Assembly (NCBI RefSeq): GCF_904848585.1 | Contig: NZ_CAJHCR010000001.1 | Location: 744,001 to 808,000 of the forward strand | DNA: 64,000 bases | Reading direction: 5' to 3' | Source: Paraburkholderia kirstenboschensis | Lineage (GTDB): Bacteria > Pseudomonadota > Gammaproteobacteria > Burkholderiales > Burkholderiaceae | Part shown: one piece after another, positions 55,901-64,000 of the stretch | Layout of the letters: each line of letters opens with the position of its first letter | How positions within the stretch are numbered: the first letter of the stretch is position 1 | Translations under genes and position numbers: made by a program | Notes under the pieces: model-generated | Seen by the model: the letters and a program-made list of their open reading frames with translations, nothing else | What the model was told of the DNA's origin: nothing | Database searches by the model: none

Positions 55901-57403
55901 GGCGTCGAAATGGCGCTCACCTATCACTTCGAGCCGGGTTCTCCGCGCGACGGCGTCACGCTCGCCGTGCCGCTGTATGCACTCAATCAGGTCGACGCGC
56001 GGCGCTGCGAATGGCTCGTGCCCGGCATGCTGAAGGAGAAGACGCAACTGCTGCTCAAGTCGCTGCCGCAGAAGCTCCGGCGTCACTGCGTGCCGCTGCC
56101 GGAATATGCGGCCGGTTTCGTCGACCGGCATAGCGGGCCGCGTTTTGGTGCTGGCGGTTTACTCGAAGCGCTGATCGCCGATATTCGCGAGCAGAAGCAA
56201 CTCATGCTGAAACAGTCGGACTTCAAGCTTGAGACTTTGCCGCCGCATCTGTTCATGAACTTCAAGGTCGTGGACGAACACGGGCGGCAACTCGCGATGG
56301 GGCGCAACCTGTCGCAGCTACGGGCAGAGCTGGGCGGCCAGGCGCAGCAGCACTTCCAGAAGATTGCATCGAGCGCGGCAGGCGCGGCGTTGGCGGACGT
56401 GGCCGGTTCGCGCACGGATGGTGCAGGAGCGGTGGGAGCGGCGGGAGCGCCGCGGACGGCGCCTGCGTCCAGCGGTCCGGCACAGCGAGGGAAGGGTGCG
56501 GCTGCGCCGGCGCCGCAGACGCCGTTGCAAGGCAGCGCGGGCGGCACGGCGCTGTATGAAAACCTCACCACCTGGAATTTCGGCAAGCTGCCCGAGTTGC
56601 TCGAAATCCGTCGCGGCGGGCAGACGTTATTCGGCTACCCGGCTCTCGTGGATCGCGGCACGCATTGTGACGTCGAGGTGTTCGATTCGCCGGATGAGGC
56701 CGCGCGTATTCACCGTGCGGGTCTGCGTCGGCTATTCGCCTTGCAACTGAAGGAGCCGATCAAGTATCTGGAGAAAAATCTGCCGGGCTTGCGCGAAATG
56801 GCGATGCAGTTCATGACGCGGGGTACGCAGGAAGAGTTGCGCGATCAATTAATCGACACCGCGCTCGATCGCGCCTGCCTGCAGGATCCGCTGCCCGACG
56901 ACGACGTCAGTTTCCATACGCGCCGCGATGAAGGGCGTAGCCGGCTGACGTTGCTGGCGCAGGAGATTGCGCGACTGGTTGGGCAGATTCTCGGCGAATA
57001 CGCGTCGGTACTGAAGAAGCTGGCGCAGGCGAAGTCGTTCACGGCTGCGCACGCCGATATGCAGAACCAGCTCGACGCGCTAATCGGCAAGCGATTCGTG
57101 GTAGACACCCCGTACTCGCAGCTCACGCATTTTCCGCGTTATCTGAAGGGTATCGCTTTGCGGATCGACAAACTGAAGGCTGATCCTGCGCGCGACGCAC
57201 GGCAGTTCGCCGAATTCCAGCCGCTGCTGCAGAATTATCAGCGCGCGGTTGCGCAGCGCGGGGGCGTGCCCGATGCACGTCTGTCCGAGTTCCGCTGGCT
57301 GCTCGAGGAGCTGCGCGTTTCGCTGTTCGCCCAGGAGTTGCGCACGCCGATGCCTGTGTCGGTCAAGCGGCTTCACAAGGTGTGGGATTCGATGCAGCGG
57401 TGA
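52985..57403 (+). CDS. hrpA: ATP-dependent RNA helicase HrpA (DEAH family)
   Basis: A 1472-residue helicase. Residues 1-150 are disordered and charged, with a QRGQRDQRGQRDQRDQRGQR run (about 93-115). Walker A is GETGSGKTTQ (about 178-187) and the DEAH box is at about 279. The helicase core continues with SATID and QRAGRCGR, then ratchet and OB regions and a long DUF3418 C-terminal region. An Ala/Gly-rich insert lies near 1130-1185. No leader separates its ATG from the -10 element. Confidence 0.95.
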   Translation: MSNVPKSPAAANENAAPAADQANSGDAKRRPEKDANRGNPDAPRKAREPHRAGEGAQASSNEKNPSRTVKDVERGEPRGETRDGAESREPGEQRKQRGQRDQRGQRDQRDQRGQRERPEADKPSRQQPPREPRAAREPRVVQPNPVPPITFPEALPVSGRRDEIAKAIAENQVVIVSGETGSGKTTQLPKICLALGRGLGAGGSGLIGHTQPRRIAASATGRRIAEELGTPFGEVVGYKVRFTDNLSPGASVKLMTDGILLAETQTDPLLKAYDTLIIDEAHERSLNIDFLLGYLKEILVKRPDLKLIVTSATIDADRFARHFGSEEKPAPVIEVSGRLYPVEVRYRPIDEDSPAVKAAQGTSGTSGGPASRDRAKSQRETGKERDRDLMEAIVDAVDELCREGPGDVLVFLPGEREIRDAAEALRKHHPPHTEILPLFARLSAADQERVFRTSNARRIVLATNVAETSLTVPGIRYVVDTGLARVKRYSYRNKVEQLQVEPISQAAANQRAGRCGRVADGICIRLYDESDYQSRVRFTDPEILRSSLASVILRMKSLHLTAIETFPFIEPPPGRAIADGYQLLNELGAVDDDNQLTPLGRELARLPLDPRVGRMILAARDQQSLKEVLIIASALSVQDPRDRPIEAQEQADQAHRRFADERSEFLQWLKIWNWFEEAIAHKKSNKQLHEECRKNFLSQLRLREWRDVHSQLLTVVREHGWRLNEAEATFEQIHLALLTGLLGNIGLKADDEPYYLGARGIKFYLWPGSALVKKAGKWVMAAELVETSRLYARCIAKIEPEWIEKIGAHLLKKSLSEPHWEKRAAQVSAFERAVLYGLPIYHRRRVSFGKQDPARARELFIRGALVEGEFDTKLGFFAHNRKLLADIEQLEHKSRRQDVLVDDELIFAFYDQALPKGIYTGASFERWYRDELKKSGQPEDKLRLLYLSRDDLMRHEAAGVTTDLFPKRMTMAGVEMALTYHFEPGSPRDGVTLAVPLYALNQVDARRCEWLVPGMLKEKTQLLLKSLPQKLRRHCVPLPEYAAGFVDRHSGPRFGAGGLLEALIADIREQKQLMLKQSDFKLETLPPHLFMNFKVVDEHGRQLAMGRNLSQLRAELGGQAQQHFQKIASSAAGAALADVAGSRTDGAGAVGAAGAPRTAPASSGPAQRGKGAAAPAPQTPLQGSAGGTALYENLTTWNFGKLPELLEIRRGGQTLFGYPALVDRGTHCDVEVFDSPDEAARIHRAGLRRLFALQLKEPIKYLEKNLPGLREMAMQFMTRGTQEELRDQLIDTALDRACLQDPLPDDDVSFHTRRDEGRSRLTLLAQEIARLVGQILGEYASVLKKLAQAKSFTAAHADMQNQLDALIGKRFVVDTPYSQLTHFPRYLKGIALRIDKLKADPARDARQFAEFQPLLQNYQRAVAQRGGVPDARLSEFRWLLEELRVSLFAQELRTPMPVSVKRLHKVWDSMQR

Positions 57404-57718
57404 GTCTCGCGCAAGCCGGGGCGCGCGAATGCCCGGGCTGGGGCTCGGGCGTTTGGCTCGTCCGCGCATGCCGGTTCAGCTGGTTGTCGCAAGATGTGCT
57501 TGGCTACGGGGCCCGGGCTTCCAACGCTTTCCCCGCTTTTCGCCGCGCTGGGTCAAAAAGGCGCGCGACACCCGTTCCATGTGGGGGACGGGTGTCACGC
57601 GCGAACATGCGCAGGCCGGCGTCGGACCTGCGCCTACCTGCTGACTCCATATATTTGGCACCGTGATGCAGACGCAGCGCCGGACTGGACTGCAGTGCGC
57701 CAGTCCGGCTGCACTCGA
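57404..57718. other. Intergenic region between hrpA and the adhesin gene
   Basis: These 315 bases hold two inverted repeats: GACACCCGT...ACGGGTGTC (about 57560-57596) and a perfect 10-bp pair GCCGGACTGG/CCAGTCCGGC (57679-57709). Neither has a T run. No gene is seen. Confidence 0.5.
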
Positions 57719-60595
57719 TTACCAGTGCATACCCGCGCCGACCGATGCGCCGAACTGGCCGCGCGAGTCCGTGCTGCCTTGCAGCTTGTAGACCCACTTG
57801 CCCGTTTCCGACAACTGCGACACGCCGATGGCAAGCGCTGACTGGCCGCCATAGGTGCCGCCGGCCACCGCGACCATGCCGTGACCGGGCAGCACGGCTT
57901 GAGGCAGTCCGACCATGGCCAGGGCAGATGCGGTGCCGCCGTACGAATCGCGTCGTGCCGAGCGGATCTGGTCGTCGGTGTAGTTGCGCGCCTCGCCGAC
58001 CGCGCCGCGCGCGCTCTGCTGCAACTGATTGACGTTGACTGCGTCCGTGCCTTGCACGCCAGCTGCAACATTGGCGATCTGGCGCTCCTGACCCGCGGCG
58101 CCGACGGATACCGTATTCGCGCGATCGGCGACCGAGCCTTGGCCCAAGGCGACGGAATTCGTGCCGCTAGCGGTGGCGGCCGCGCCGAGCGCAGTCGCGT
58201 TGTTGCCGCTTGCGGTGGAATTCGCGCCGATTGCGCTGGCGTTCGCGCCGGTGGCCTGGGCGTTCGCGCCGCCTGCGACCGAGTGCACGCCCGACGACAC
58301 GGCACCTTCGGTGTCGCGATTGCCTTCGCCGCTGAAGAAAGGATTCGCTGCGTTGACCACGGCGTTGTTGACGGCGCCGGTGATCGCCGCGTTCAGTTGA
58401 CCGACGTTGACGGCATCTGAAGCGTCGACGCCTGCGGCGACGTTGTGGATGGTGGTGCCGCCGCTAGCTGCATCGCCACCCAGCGTGACGCTGTTTTTGT
58501 CGACGTTGCCATTGGCGTCCTGGTCGTACATCACCGCACCGTCGAGTTTCGCGGCGTTGGCGGCGCCCTGGTCGCTTACGGCTTTCAACTGTGCGACGTT
58601 GACGGCGTCGGTGTCGGCTGTGCCGGCTGCGACGTTCGTGATCTGCCGTTGGTTGCCGGCCGAGCCGACCGAGACCGTTCCAGCGCGATCGGCGATGGAG
58701 CCTTGACCGAGCGCGACCGAGTTGGCGGCGACGGCGCTTGCCTGATAACCGAGCGCGACGGAGTTGAGCGCTACCGCGCTTGCCTGATGGCCGAGGGCAA
58801 CGGAATTGAGCCCCGCTGCGCTCGCCTGATAGCCGAGAGCGGTGGAGCCGTCGCTAGAAGCACTGGCCAAGCCGCCGACCGCAGTACTGAAATTGCCCTG
58901 CGCCTGGGAGCTGGTGCCGGCGGCGAAGCTGGCCTGGCCCGCGGCAAGTGCCGAGCTGCCGATGGCGACCGCATTGGAGCCGGTCGCCGATGCGTCGTCG
59001 GTACCGTCGTTCAGGCCGTTGCCGTTTGCCTTGAAGTAGCGTGAGGCGTTCGCGCTGACGGCTTGCAACTGGCTGAGGTTGACGGCGTCGGTTGCCTCGG
59101 TGCCGGCCGCGACGTTCGTGATCTGCCGTTCGTTGCCGGCCGAGCCGACCGAGACGGTTCCGGCGCGATCGGCGTTGGAGCCTTGACCGAGCGCAACGGA
59201 ATTGGCGGCGACGGCGCTAGCCTGATAACCGAGTGCCACGGAGTTGAGCGCTAACGCGCTTGCCTGATAGCCGAGGGCAACGGAATTGAGCCCCGCTGCG
59301 CTCGCCTGATAGCCGAGAGCAGTGGAGCCGTCGCCTGACGCAGTGGCAAAGCCCCCAACCGCGGTGCTGAAATTGCCCTGCGCCTGGGAGCTGATGCCGG
59401 CGGCAAAGCTGGCCTGGGCCGCGGCAAGTGCCGAGCTGCCGATGGCGACCGCATTGGAGCCGGTCGCCGATGCGTCGTCGGTGCCGTCGTTCAGGCCGTT
59501 GCCGTTTGCCTTGAAGTAGCGCGAGGCGCTTGCGGTAGCGGCTTGCAGCTGGCTGACGTTGACGGCGTCGGTTGCGTCCGCTCCGGCCGCGACATGCGTC
59601 AGGCGGCGCTCGTTGTCTTGAGAGCCGATTGATACTTCGCCCTTTGCGACCATAGCCGCAATTGTCCTGGGATCGGCGCCAGCCGGTACATATCCGGGTT
59701 TGCTGAGGTCCGCTCCCGTGGTGGACTGAGCGCCGAGTGCGACGCTGTTGTCAGTGGAGGCCGCGGCGCTGTAACCGATCGCGACCGAGTTCGAGCCCGT
59801 AGCGGAAGCGACATAGCCAAGCGCCGTGGAGTTTCCGCCTGCGGCCGTAGCCGAGGGACCACCGGCAAATGCGTTATTGCCTGACGCCGTAGCCGCATAG
59901 CCAAGCGCGACAGTGCGGAATGCGCTGGACGTCGCGCCATAGCCAACGGCGGTCGACTGCGTTCCGGTAGCGGTCGCAACGCTGCCTAACGCGGTGCTGC
60001 CGTCCTTGTCTGCGAGCGCTCCTGACCCGGCCGCGATAGAGTCGGTACCGTTTGCAGTTGCCAGCAGTCCTGTAGCAACCGCGCGAGCACCAACTGCAAC
60101 GGATGCCGTCCCTGTTGCAACCGAATCGGAGCCCGACGCCACGGCGCCCGCTCCGGTCGCAATCGACCGGAAGCCGTTTGCAACCGCACCCACGCCCAGG
60201 GCGGTGGAACCGTCGGCTAAAGCAGCGGAACCCGCACCTTGTGCGATTGAATTCGTGCCAGAGGCTCGTGCCGTCAGGCCGACTGCAATCGAATTGTCTC
60301 CCGCCGCGGCCGCGCCCGCACCTTCAGCAATGGAACTCGCACCCGATGCGGTCGCGGTCACTCCCAGCGCAACGGAGTTGTCCCCGGCGGCGTTGGCGCC
60401 AGGGCCCGCCTGAGTGGAATTGGCGCCTGCTGCCATCGCGTTCGCCCCACCCAATATCGTAGCCGCCGCGGCTACCGCCAGTGCAACCAGCTTCCTGCGC
60501 GTAGAACCGCGCTTTGTTTTCGCCGTCGAGGTTTCGGGCGTCGCTACCCACGTTGCCGTCGCTTCGCACCAGATTGATTGATGGATTTTATTCAC
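57719..60595 (-). CDS. YadA-type trimeric autotransporter adhesin
   Basis: A 958-residue surface adhesin. The extended signal peptide begins VNKIHQSIWCEATATWVA, so the GTG at 60595 is chosen (GGAG 11 bases upstream) over the ATG at 60661. The head is a long beta-roll of 14-residue repeats (GDNSVALG, GSNSVAIG types). Neck motifs recur (NVAAGxxxTDAVNVxQL), and the C-terminal membrane anchor closes with QFGASVGAGMHW. It contains two near-identical 160-residue blocks. Likely role: attachment or autoaggregation. Confidence 0.93.
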   Translation of the reverse strand: MNKIHQSIWCEATATWVATPETSTAKTKRGSTRRKLVALAVAAAATILGGANAMAAGANSTQAGPGANAAGDNSVALGVTATASGASSIAEGAGAAAAGDNSIAVGLTARASGTNSIAQGAGSAALADGSTALGVGAVANGFRSIATGAGAVASGSDSVATGTASVAVGARAVATGLLATANGTDSIAAGSGALADKDGSTALGSVATATGTQSTAVGYGATSSAFRTVALGYAATASGNNAFAGGPSATAAGGNSTALGYVASATGSNSVAIGYSAAASTDNSVALGAQSTTGADLSKPGYVPAGADPRTIAAMVAKGEVSIGSQDNERRLTHVAAGADATDAVNVSQLQAATASASRYFKANGNGLNDGTDDASATGSNAVAIGSSALAAAQASFAAGISSQAQGNFSTAVGGFATASGDGSTALGYQASAAGLNSVALGYQASALALNSVALGYQASAVAANSVALGQGSNADRAGTVSVGSAGNERQITNVAAGTEATDAVNLSQLQAVSANASRYFKANGNGLNDGTDDASATGSNAVAIGSSALAAGQASFAAGTSSQAQGNFSTAVGGLASASSDGSTALGYQASAAGLNSVALGHQASAVALNSVALGYQASAVAANSVALGQGSIADRAGTVSVGSAGNQRQITNVAAGTADTDAVNVAQLKAVSDQGAANAAKLDGAVMYDQDANGNVDKNSVTLGGDAASGGTTIHNVAAGVDASDAVNVGQLNAAITGAVNNAVVNAANPFFSGEGNRDTEGAVSSGVHSVAGGANAQATGANASAIGANSTASGNNATALGAAATASGTNSVALGQGSVADRANTVSVGAAGQERQIANVAAGVQGTDAVNVNQLQQSARGAVGEARNYTDDQIRSARRDSYGGTASALAMVGLPQAVLPGHGMVAVAGGTYGGQSALAIGVSQLSETGKWVYKLQGSTDSRGQFGASVGAGMHW
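58600..59559. repeat. 480-bp tandem duplication inside the adhesin gene
   Basis: Two in-frame copies of about 480 bp (58600-59079, 59080-59559), each encoding YFKANGNGLNDGTDDASATG, the QASFAAG and QASA-type head repeats, and a neck. A few substitutions separate them, e.g. QGSNADRAG versus QGSIADRAG. Confidence 0.82.
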
Positions 60596-61171
60596 TTGTC
60601 TTGAAACTCCGCGCTGTTGTTTCGTGGCCGGAGTGGACGAGATAATCAGAGAAGGCGTCATCGCCCATTAATCAGATCGCGCGCAAAAATGTCGGCTATA
60701 AATGCAAAGCCTGTTGCTGCCATTATTTGACTATTGCTTGTCGTGTGGTTGCCCACGCCCGGATTATCTGCGTCACACTCGAAACGCCCACGGGATTGAG
60801 GGTTGGACGATGAGCACGCGAGATTGTCAGAGCGCGCTATGAACGGCGGAAATAAGCGAAATCCGAAAATATGCAAAACAAATTCGGCCGTCTTAAATGC
60901 ATGAATTAATCTCGTCATAAACCAGAATAGAACAGAGAATAATCGCGGTCATTCCTAATTCGGATAATTCTTGATGCGGATTTTCTTATTGTTATCCCGC
61001 TTAAATGAGACTGACTTTATGGCGCCGCTGTCGCCATTACGAAGCAGATTCCAGAGTTCAACAAGCTTCCCATCCGGCCCTTCATTTTCCGTGCGCGGCA
61101 ACCCGATCTGCGTCAACCGCACGCCGGGGCAAACGTTCTACAATGATGGTTGTTCTCCGAAGTGAGTTTTC
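60596..61171. other. AT-rich divergent region before the adhesin and beta-propeller genes
   Basis: These 576 bases are clearly AT-richer than their flanks from about 60660 to 61020, typical of H-NS-type silenced promoters. No gene is evident. Confidence 0.5.
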
Positions 61172-62191
61172 ATGCGTAAATTTTTTCTTCCTGGCGTGAC
61201 AGCCACGTTCGCCGCGGGCTTGGCTCTCGTAGCCGCCACAGGCTTTGTTTCTCCGGCGGCCCATGCCAACAACGTGATCGTGCTGAATTCCGCCGAAGCC
61301 ACGCTGAGCCTTATCGACGAGACGACCCGCCAGGTTATCGGCACAGTACCGACCGGCAAGGAACCGCATCACCTGATGGTGACGCCGGACAACTCGTCGT
61401 TGATTGTGGCGAACTCGGTGTCGAACAACCTGATGTTCGTGGACCCCAAGTCGGGGCAGGTGCAGCGCTGGGTCGAAAACATAGAAGACCCGTACCAGAT
61501 CGGCTTTTCGCCTGATCGCAAGTGGCTCGTCACCACCGGTCTGCGCCTCGACCGCCTTGATATCTATCACTACGACGGCCAGAAGAACCAGATGACGCTC
61601 GCGTCGCGTCTGCCGCTTGCGGTCATGCCAAGCCACATGGCTTTCACGAACGACAGCAAAACGGTGTTCGTTACGCTGCAGGTCTCCGGCGAACTCGCCG
61701 CGATCGATCTGGCCACGCAAACCGTCAAGTGGAAGATGAAGGTCGGCAAGGTCCCCGCAGGGCTCTGGATGACGCCGGGCGAGAAGTATCTGCTCGTCGG
61801 CATGACCGGCGCCGACTACGTGGCCGTGGTCGACTGGCACACGCAGAAGGTCGTCAAGACCATTCACACGGGCAACGGCGCGCACAACTTCCGCTCGCTC
61901 GCCGACGGCAAGCACGTCGCGGTGTCCAACCGGGTGGCAAGCACGATCAGCATCATCGACGAAGATTCGCTCACCAATGTCGGCGACATCACCGGTTTGT
62001 TGCCTGGTCCAGACGACATGGAACTTTCCGCCGACAAACGGTATCTGTGGGTAACGTTCCGCTTCGCGAAGCACGTCGGCATCATCGACCTGAACACGCG
62101 CAAGCTGATTCAGACCATTGCGGTGGGCCGTTCGCCGCATGGCATCTATTTCTTTAATCGTGCGCCGGTTACGGCGCCGAATGGCGCGTGA
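61172..62191 (+). CDS. YncE-like periplasmic beta-propeller protein
   Basis: A 339-residue exported protein with a signal peptide ending AHA. Seven YVTN-type blades follow, for example TLSLIDETTRQVIGTVPTGK, NNLMFVDPKSGQVQRWV and HVGIIDLNTRKLIQTIAVGR. GAAGTGAG precedes the ATG. The function is unknown. It runs toward the sterol-desaturase-like gene, 63 bases away. Confidence 0.88.
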   Translation: MRKFFLPGVTATFAAGLALVAATGFVSPAAHANNVIVLNSAEATLSLIDETTRQVIGTVPTGKEPHHLMVTPDNSSLIVANSVSNNLMFVDPKSGQVQRWVENIEDPYQIGFSPDRKWLVTTGLRLDRLDIYHYDGQKNQMTLASRLPLAVMPSHMAFTNDSKTVFVTLQVSGELAAIDLATQTVKWKMKVGKVPAGLWMTPGEKYLLVGMTGADYVAVVDWHTQKVVKTIHTGNGAHNFRSLADGKHVAVSNRVASTISIIDEDSLTNVGDITGLLPGPDDMELSADKRYLWVTFRFAKHVGIIDLNTRKLIQTIAVGRSPHGIYFFNRAPVTAPNGA

Positions 62192-62254
62192 TAATGCAGC
62201 TATCCATGCCGCTTCTGAGCGAGCCGCAACGATCGAAGTAACCCGACCAGCGCC

Positions 62255-63250
62255 ATGTTCCATCTGATTTCGTCCTCTCTCGACAGCTTCGTCTCCGCGT
62301 TGCAGACGTTGCTGTACGTCGACGTGGTGCAGCCGCTGCTGTTCCACTTCAATCTGATGGACTACGACGAAGACACGTACGACAGCCTGTACTGGGTGAT
62401 CGTGGGCGTCCTCGAAGTGCTGGCCATGTACGCGATTTTGCGGCCGCTGGAAGCGCTGCGTCCGGTCGAGCAGTGGGAGAACCGCAAGGCGGTGCGCGTC
62501 GACGTGATCTACACGTGGATCGCCAAGCTGGGCATTCTCAACCTGTTCTTCTTTTTTGCGCTGCAGCCGTTTTTCGACCATGTCCAGGCGTGGCTGCGCC
62601 TGCATGACATCTCGAACATCGAGTTCGACAATCTGTGGCCGGGCGTGACTACGCAGCCGCTCGTCACTTTTGTCATGTACCTTCTGGTGCTCGATTTCGC
62701 CGGTTACTGGTATCACCGCTGGCAGCACCGCATTGGCGTCTGGTGGGAGTTGCATGCGGTGCATCACAGCCAGCAGCAAATGTCGCTGTGGGCCGACGAC
62801 CGCAACCATCTGCTCGACGATCTGCTGCAGGCGTCGTTCTTCGCGGTAATCGCGCTCGTGATCGGCGTGCCGCCGTCGCAATTCGTCGTGCTGGTCGCTA
62901 TCACGAACCTCGCGCAAAGCGTGCAGCACGCCAACATTCGCCTGTATTTCGGCTGGCTCGGAGAGCGTCTGCTGGTCAGCCCGACATTTCATCGGCGCCA
63001 TCATGCGATCGGCTACGGTCACGAAGGTCTGAAATACGGCTGCAACTTCGGCGTGCTGTTTCCGTGGTGGGACATACTGTTTCGGAGCGTCTCGTGGAGC
63101 CGCGAGATGGAGCCGACCGGAATCAGTGATCAACTCCAGGGCCGCGGCTACGGCGAAGGCTTCTGGGCGCAGCACTGGCTCGCCTTCGCGCGCATCGGCC
63201 GGCGTCTGTCGGCACGGCGGCGCAATCAGGGCGGCGCGACCGCGGTCTGA
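62255..63250 (+). CDS. Fatty acid hydroxylase / sterol desaturase-family protein
   Basis: A 331-residue inner-membrane diiron enzyme with four or five helices and the His clusters HRWQHR, HAVHHS and HRRHH in order. The family oxidises lipid chains; bacterial members include ornithine-lipid and hopanoid hydroxylases. Substrate unknown here. It lies 63 bases after the beta-propeller gene, so the two may be co-transcribed. Confidence 0.9.
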   Translation: MFHLISSSLDSFVSALQTLLYVDVVQPLLFHFNLMDYDEDTYDSLYWVIVGVLEVLAMYAILRPLEALRPVEQWENRKAVRVDVIYTWIAKLGILNLFFFFALQPFFDHVQAWLRLHDISNIEFDNLWPGVTTQPLVTFVMYLLVLDFAGYWYHRWQHRIGVWWELHAVHHSQQQMSLWADDRNHLLDDLLQASFFAVIALVIGVPPSQFVVLVAITNLAQSVQHANIRLYFGWLGERLLVSPTFHRRHHAIGYGHEGLKYGCNFGVLFPWWDILFRSVSWSREMEPTGISDQLQGRGYGEGFWAQHWLAFARIGRRLSARRRNQGGATAV

Positions 63251-63400
63251 GCCTGCCGCTTAGTTTCTTCGCACGCCGCCGGTTTCCCCGGCGGCGCGTC
63301 ACGTGGTTTATGCTGTCCACGTTCGCGCGCACGGTCTTCATTCAGTAACCGGCGCGCCGCTTCCTTAATTCCATCGTTGCACTCACCGGCACTGGCTCGC

Positions 63401-64000
63401 ATGAATGATCTGTTGCGCTCGTTCGGGCGCGCGCTCGCAAGCGCGCTCCACCCGCGCATGCTCTGGTTGACCTTCCTGCCGTTCCTCGCGGCAACAGTCG
63501 GGTGGGGCGTGATCCTGTGGTTCTCGTGGCAAACGCTGATCGGCGCGACACGCGGCTGGCTTGAAAGCTGGTCGTTTACCGTCACGCTCTACCATCTGTT
63601 CGACTCGCTTGGCTTTTCCGGACTGCACGCGGCCATCGCGCCGTTCCTCGTGATTGCAATGACGATTCCGCTGATCGTCGTCACGGTATTGCTGTTGATC
63701 GCCACACTGTCGATGCCGGCCGTGATCCGCTTCCTGTCGACGCGCCAGTTCCCGAGCCTCGAAATGCGCCGCGGCGGAACGTGGTACGGCAGCCTCGGCC
63801 AAGCGCTCTGGACGACGCTGGTATGTCTCGTGCTGCTGATCGTCACGCTGCCACTGTGGCTCGTGCCACCGTTTTTCGCGTTGATTCCGCCGCTGCTGTG
63901 GGGCTGGCTGACCTATCGCGTGATGACCTACGACGCGCTCGCGCTGCACGCCAGCCGCGACGAACGGCGTGCGCTGGTGCGGCGTTTCCGCTTGCCGCTG
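63401..64000 (+). CDS. EI24/CysZ-like membrane protein, truncated by window end
   Basis: The open frame runs from an ATG at 63401 to the window edge, 200 residues so far. It has four long hydrophobic segments (WLTFLPFLAATVGWGVILWF, VVTVLLLIATLSMPAVIRFL and others) and the FGRALASALHPRMLWL N-terminus of EI24-domain proteins. The ribosome-binding site is poor. CysZ members import sulfate; that is not shown here. Confidence 0.78.
   Translation, partial: MNDLLRSFGRALASALHPRMLWLTFLPFLAATVGWGVILWFSWQTLIGATRGWLESWSFTVTLYHLFDSLGFSGLHAAIAPFLVIAMTIPLIVVTVLLLIATLSMPAVIRFLSTRQFPSLEMRRGGTWYGSLGQALWTTLVCLVLLIVTLPLWLVPPFFALIPPLLWGWLTYRVMTYDALALHASRDERRALVRRFRLPL

Noticed and set aside
57560..57596. Inverted repeat as hrpA terminator
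   Set aside because: No T run and more than 150 bases from the stop; it is noted only as an inverted repeat.
63274..63296. CGCCGCCGG/CCGGCGGCG hairpin after the desaturase-like gene
   Set aside because: GC-only stem without a T run; could be a terminator but the support is too weak.

Overview
The window looks like a chromosomal segment of a high-GC betaproteobacterium of the Burkholderiaceae, most like Paraburkholderia or Caballeronia. This rests on GC-rich codon use, frequent GTG/TTG starts, and the gene mix: ThiC with a TPP riboswitch, one-chain FadH, an entericidin lipoprotein, an MXKDX-repeat protein, ribose-type ABC operons, a BMP-type binding protein and a YadA-type adhesin with an extended signal peptide. 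No taxonomic search could be run, so this is inference from gene content.

Layout. 1-5.3 kb: truncated lactate permease, two small envelope lipoproteins, thiC with riboswitch and terminator, and an Rnk-type RNA-polymerase-binding regulator. 5.9-8.6 kb: a compact operon of a DUF1223 thioredoxin-like periplasmic protein, a b-type cytochrome (YedZ1-like), a Tat-exported molybdopterin oxidoreductase (YedY1-like) and a methionine-rich pentapeptide-repeat protein (MrpX-like). This is probably a periplasmic oxidant sink recharged by a methionine sulfoxide reductase. 9-13.2 kb: EamA exporter, FadH and a DUF4397 lipoprotein. 13.4-17.9 kb: stress and envelope cluster (entericidin, CHASE3-like histidine kinase, two DUF1328 proteins, ferritin-like protein, NarL-type regulator, stand-alone receiver). 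17.9-25.8 kb: MFS transporter, small membrane protein, then a LacI-controlled ABC import operon ending in a class III phosphodiesterase.

26.0-29.8 kb is an accessory stretch beginning at tRNA-Leu(UAA). It holds orphan small membrane proteins, a decayed phage lysis gene, a HicAB toxin-antitoxin pair and a DUF1828-type protein, with a perfect 32-bp AT-rich palindrome between the last two. 30-35 kb: sugar ABC transporter plus L-fuconate dehydratase. 35-42.5 kb: YgjP-like peptidase, YdeP-like molybdoenzyme divergent from a MocR regulator, a small winged-helix regulator, a BMP-type binding protein with a nucleoside deaminase, and an LprI-like protein.

42.7-51.5 kb: GAF-PAS-GGDEF-EAL protein, flavin disulfide oxidoreductase, TMEM175-like channel, membrane protein, YfcE-like phosphoesterase, ProP-type MFS transporter, a possible small RNA, and YggX. 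51.5-57.4 kb: argA and hrpA diverging from a 23-bp gap with a palindromic -10 element. 57.7-64 kb: YadA-type adhesin with a 480-bp internal duplication, a YncE-like beta-propeller, a sterol-desaturase-family enzyme and a truncated EI24/CysZ-like membrane protein.

The most interesting systems are the DUF1223-YedZ1-YedY1-MrpX operon, the palindrome-linked HicAB/DUF1828 module next to tRNA-Leu, the phosphodiester-type ABC operon, and the candidate small RNA near 50.8 kb.
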